A stretch of DNA of 64,000 nt from Anthoceros angustus (lineage: Eukaryota; Streptophyta; Anthocerotopsida; Anthocerotales; Anthocerotaceae), in the NCBI GenBank assembly GCA_010909165.1, contig VJWM01000119.1, forward strand, positions 248,001-312,000, written 5' to 3'. The notes under the pieces are model-generated. The model searched no databases, was not told the origin of the DNA, and saw only the letters and a list, made by a program, of their open reading frames with translations. Every line of letters begins with the position of its first letter. The stretch's first letter is position 1. Positions 62,796-64,000 of the stretch are shown in pieces. The position numbers and the translations under genes were made by a program.

Positions 62796-63820
62796 CGGGC
62801 AAGAACGGAGGAAACACATTAAGTTGTCGTCTTATAAATGGAAGGAATAAGGGCGGATTCGCATGTGGGCACCTCCGCTTCCGGAATGACATTTTGGCGG
62901 AAAAGGGCCCGCCATGAGACCATCTTTAGCATACGGAAGGCCTGCCCTATGTTTACGGTAGGGGGGCTTTTTTTAGGTGGTTTTAATCGGTTTCGGCTCC
63001 GGAAAGAAGCTACGACGGGCTGCATCCGGTGCAGCCCGGGTATAGCCGGTGTTCATTTTGGGTCTTCAATACCGAAATCTGCAAATTCACATCTCGCGAG
63101 GAGCTTCTGTCTCGCGAGTCTCACGATTTTGAGAGGAGCTCATGACTTGCACCAATTCTTCTTGATAACCTAGGAGTGGAAGATGGAGCGACCATCCACA
63201 ACATTACCGGACTGGTCATCAAAGGCATTGTCTATGGTCTGCCCGCCAGTGTCAGGAGAAGTGAGACTCTCTGTGGTGAAGGGAAAAAAGCCCATCCACT
63301 CTCGGCTTAATGTAATACTCGCCGTACTGCACCCCATGAAGCATTCGGTGAGAGATTCCTGATACACGCTGCAAGTGAGCTAGAAGCATTGTGATATTAT
63401 ATTATAAAGAGTGCAACACGGTCTCTAATTCTTCGAATTGGGCATCTACATCAAGTGGAGAAGAACCATTTGTCGACCGTCACCTGCAATTACAACGATG
63501 AGGCCTTAAAGCAATGGCATTAAAGGAATCAATTATTGCAAGGAGACCTCCAAGCAATGGTAGCAGACTCTCCATTTCGAAGCAATGGAGCACCGGCCGA
63601 GAATGCCATGCTTATGTCTTCAATCCCATGTGTGAAGACACCGGAGACCTGCTGCGAAAAGTTCCGGGTTCGGTTTGCTACTTTACATGCGGACGCCCCG
63701 CCACGTTAAAAAACTTATGGAACAGAGCCGAAAGTGGGTTCATGCGAATCCGCCCTAAGGGGGGCAAGAACGGAGGAAACACATTAAGTTATCCGTCTTA
63801 TAAATGGAAGGAATAAAGGA
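62796..63820 (+). repeat. ~53-bp direct repeat about 970 bp apart
   Basis: GGCAAGAACGGAGGAAACAC begins at about 62798 and again at about 63765; both continue ATTAAGTT..GTCTTATAAATGG and AAGGAATAA. A rearranged pair (TGCGAATCCGCC near 63745; GGCGGATTCGCATG near 62853) lies next to the two copies in opposite orientation. No gene is seen between them. It could be ends of a small or decayed mobile element. Confidence 0.6.
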
Positions 63821-64000
63821 TCACATCCTAAGAGAGAGGAACGGCTACAATACAAAAAGCTTACAGTCATATTGTCTTATGGACCTCTACCAACCATCCA
63901 CGAAAACCCGAGACATGATTACCTTAATATGATCATATATTATTATATTCAATAATATACTCAAAATAAAAAGTCGCATAGTAGAATAGGATGCTGAAAG
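63821..64000. other. No gene seen
   Basis: AT-rich sequence to the window end. Confidence 0.5.

Noticed and set aside
1-64000. tRNA or rRNA genes
   Set aside because: I saw no tRNA-like cloverleaf with A and B boxes and no rRNA segment while reading; a tRNA scan would settle it.

Overview
This window is nuclear DNA of a land plant, most likely a bryophyte and perhaps a liverwort. Its genes have several short GT-AG introns, and the families are plant ones: PAL, cytosolic APX, PFP-beta, a BSD2-like zinc finger protein, a plant AT-hook protein, a PLS-class PPR protein and PPOs. Several features fit a seedless plant better than a flowering plant. These are intronless PPOs with a secretory signal rather than a plastid transit peptide, a GT23 (FUT8-like) fucosyltransferase, a fungal-type GT2 membrane glycosyltransferase, and a PPR gene with a ruined DYW domain. 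The species is an inference; I cannot name it from sequence alone.

Layout. 0.8-1.8 kb: LINE debris. 2.0-9.0 kb: fibrillarin (+) with a candidate box C/D snoRNA in an intron, an AT-hook protein (-), PFP-beta (+) and a CXE-type carboxylesterase (-). 9.8-18.2 kb: a locally rearranged cluster with two PPO genes facing away from each other. Between them lie three broken carboxylesterase copies and an inverted copy of the PFP-beta 3' end. One PPO (-) is frameshifted and the other (+) is intact. 18.6-21.8 kb: a divergent pair, BSD2-like (-) and ten-exon APX (+). 22-30.7 kb: AT-rich sequence with Ty3/gypsy and Ty1/copia relics and a 1.7-kb direct duplication that carries a 28-bp minisatellite. 31.2-33.6 kb: PAL (+). 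34.4-36.5 kb: an acidic-repeat coding region (-), of uncertain status. 37.6-39.6 kb: a CYP71-clan P450 (+). 39.9-41.9 kb: copia gag and LINE RT relics. 42.7-45.1 kb: the GT23 gene (+). Its 3' exons, a small Pro-rich ORF and a copia relic are repeated in a 2.9-kb direct duplication reaching 50.2 kb. 52.0-54.4 kb: GT2 (-). 55.1-56.8 kb: a secreted A1 aspartic protease (-). 57.9-60.5 kb: PPR (+). 60.8-62.0 kb: a ribosomal L1-domain nucleolar protein (+). The last 2 kb has no clear gene.

Themes. PAL, the P450 and the PPOs all belong to phenolic metabolism, but I see no evidence that they are co-regulated as a cluster. Fibrillarin, the intronic snoRNA and the L1-domain protein belong to ribosome biogenesis. 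GT23, GT2 and the aspartic protease act in the secretory pathway or cell wall. The two direct duplications differ mostly by one- or two-base indels and look like unmerged contig overlaps. The inverted PFP/CXE copy is diverged by substitutions and looks like a real, older duplication. Exon borders were placed by eye from GT-AG sites, reading frame and family knowledge; none was checked against transcripts.
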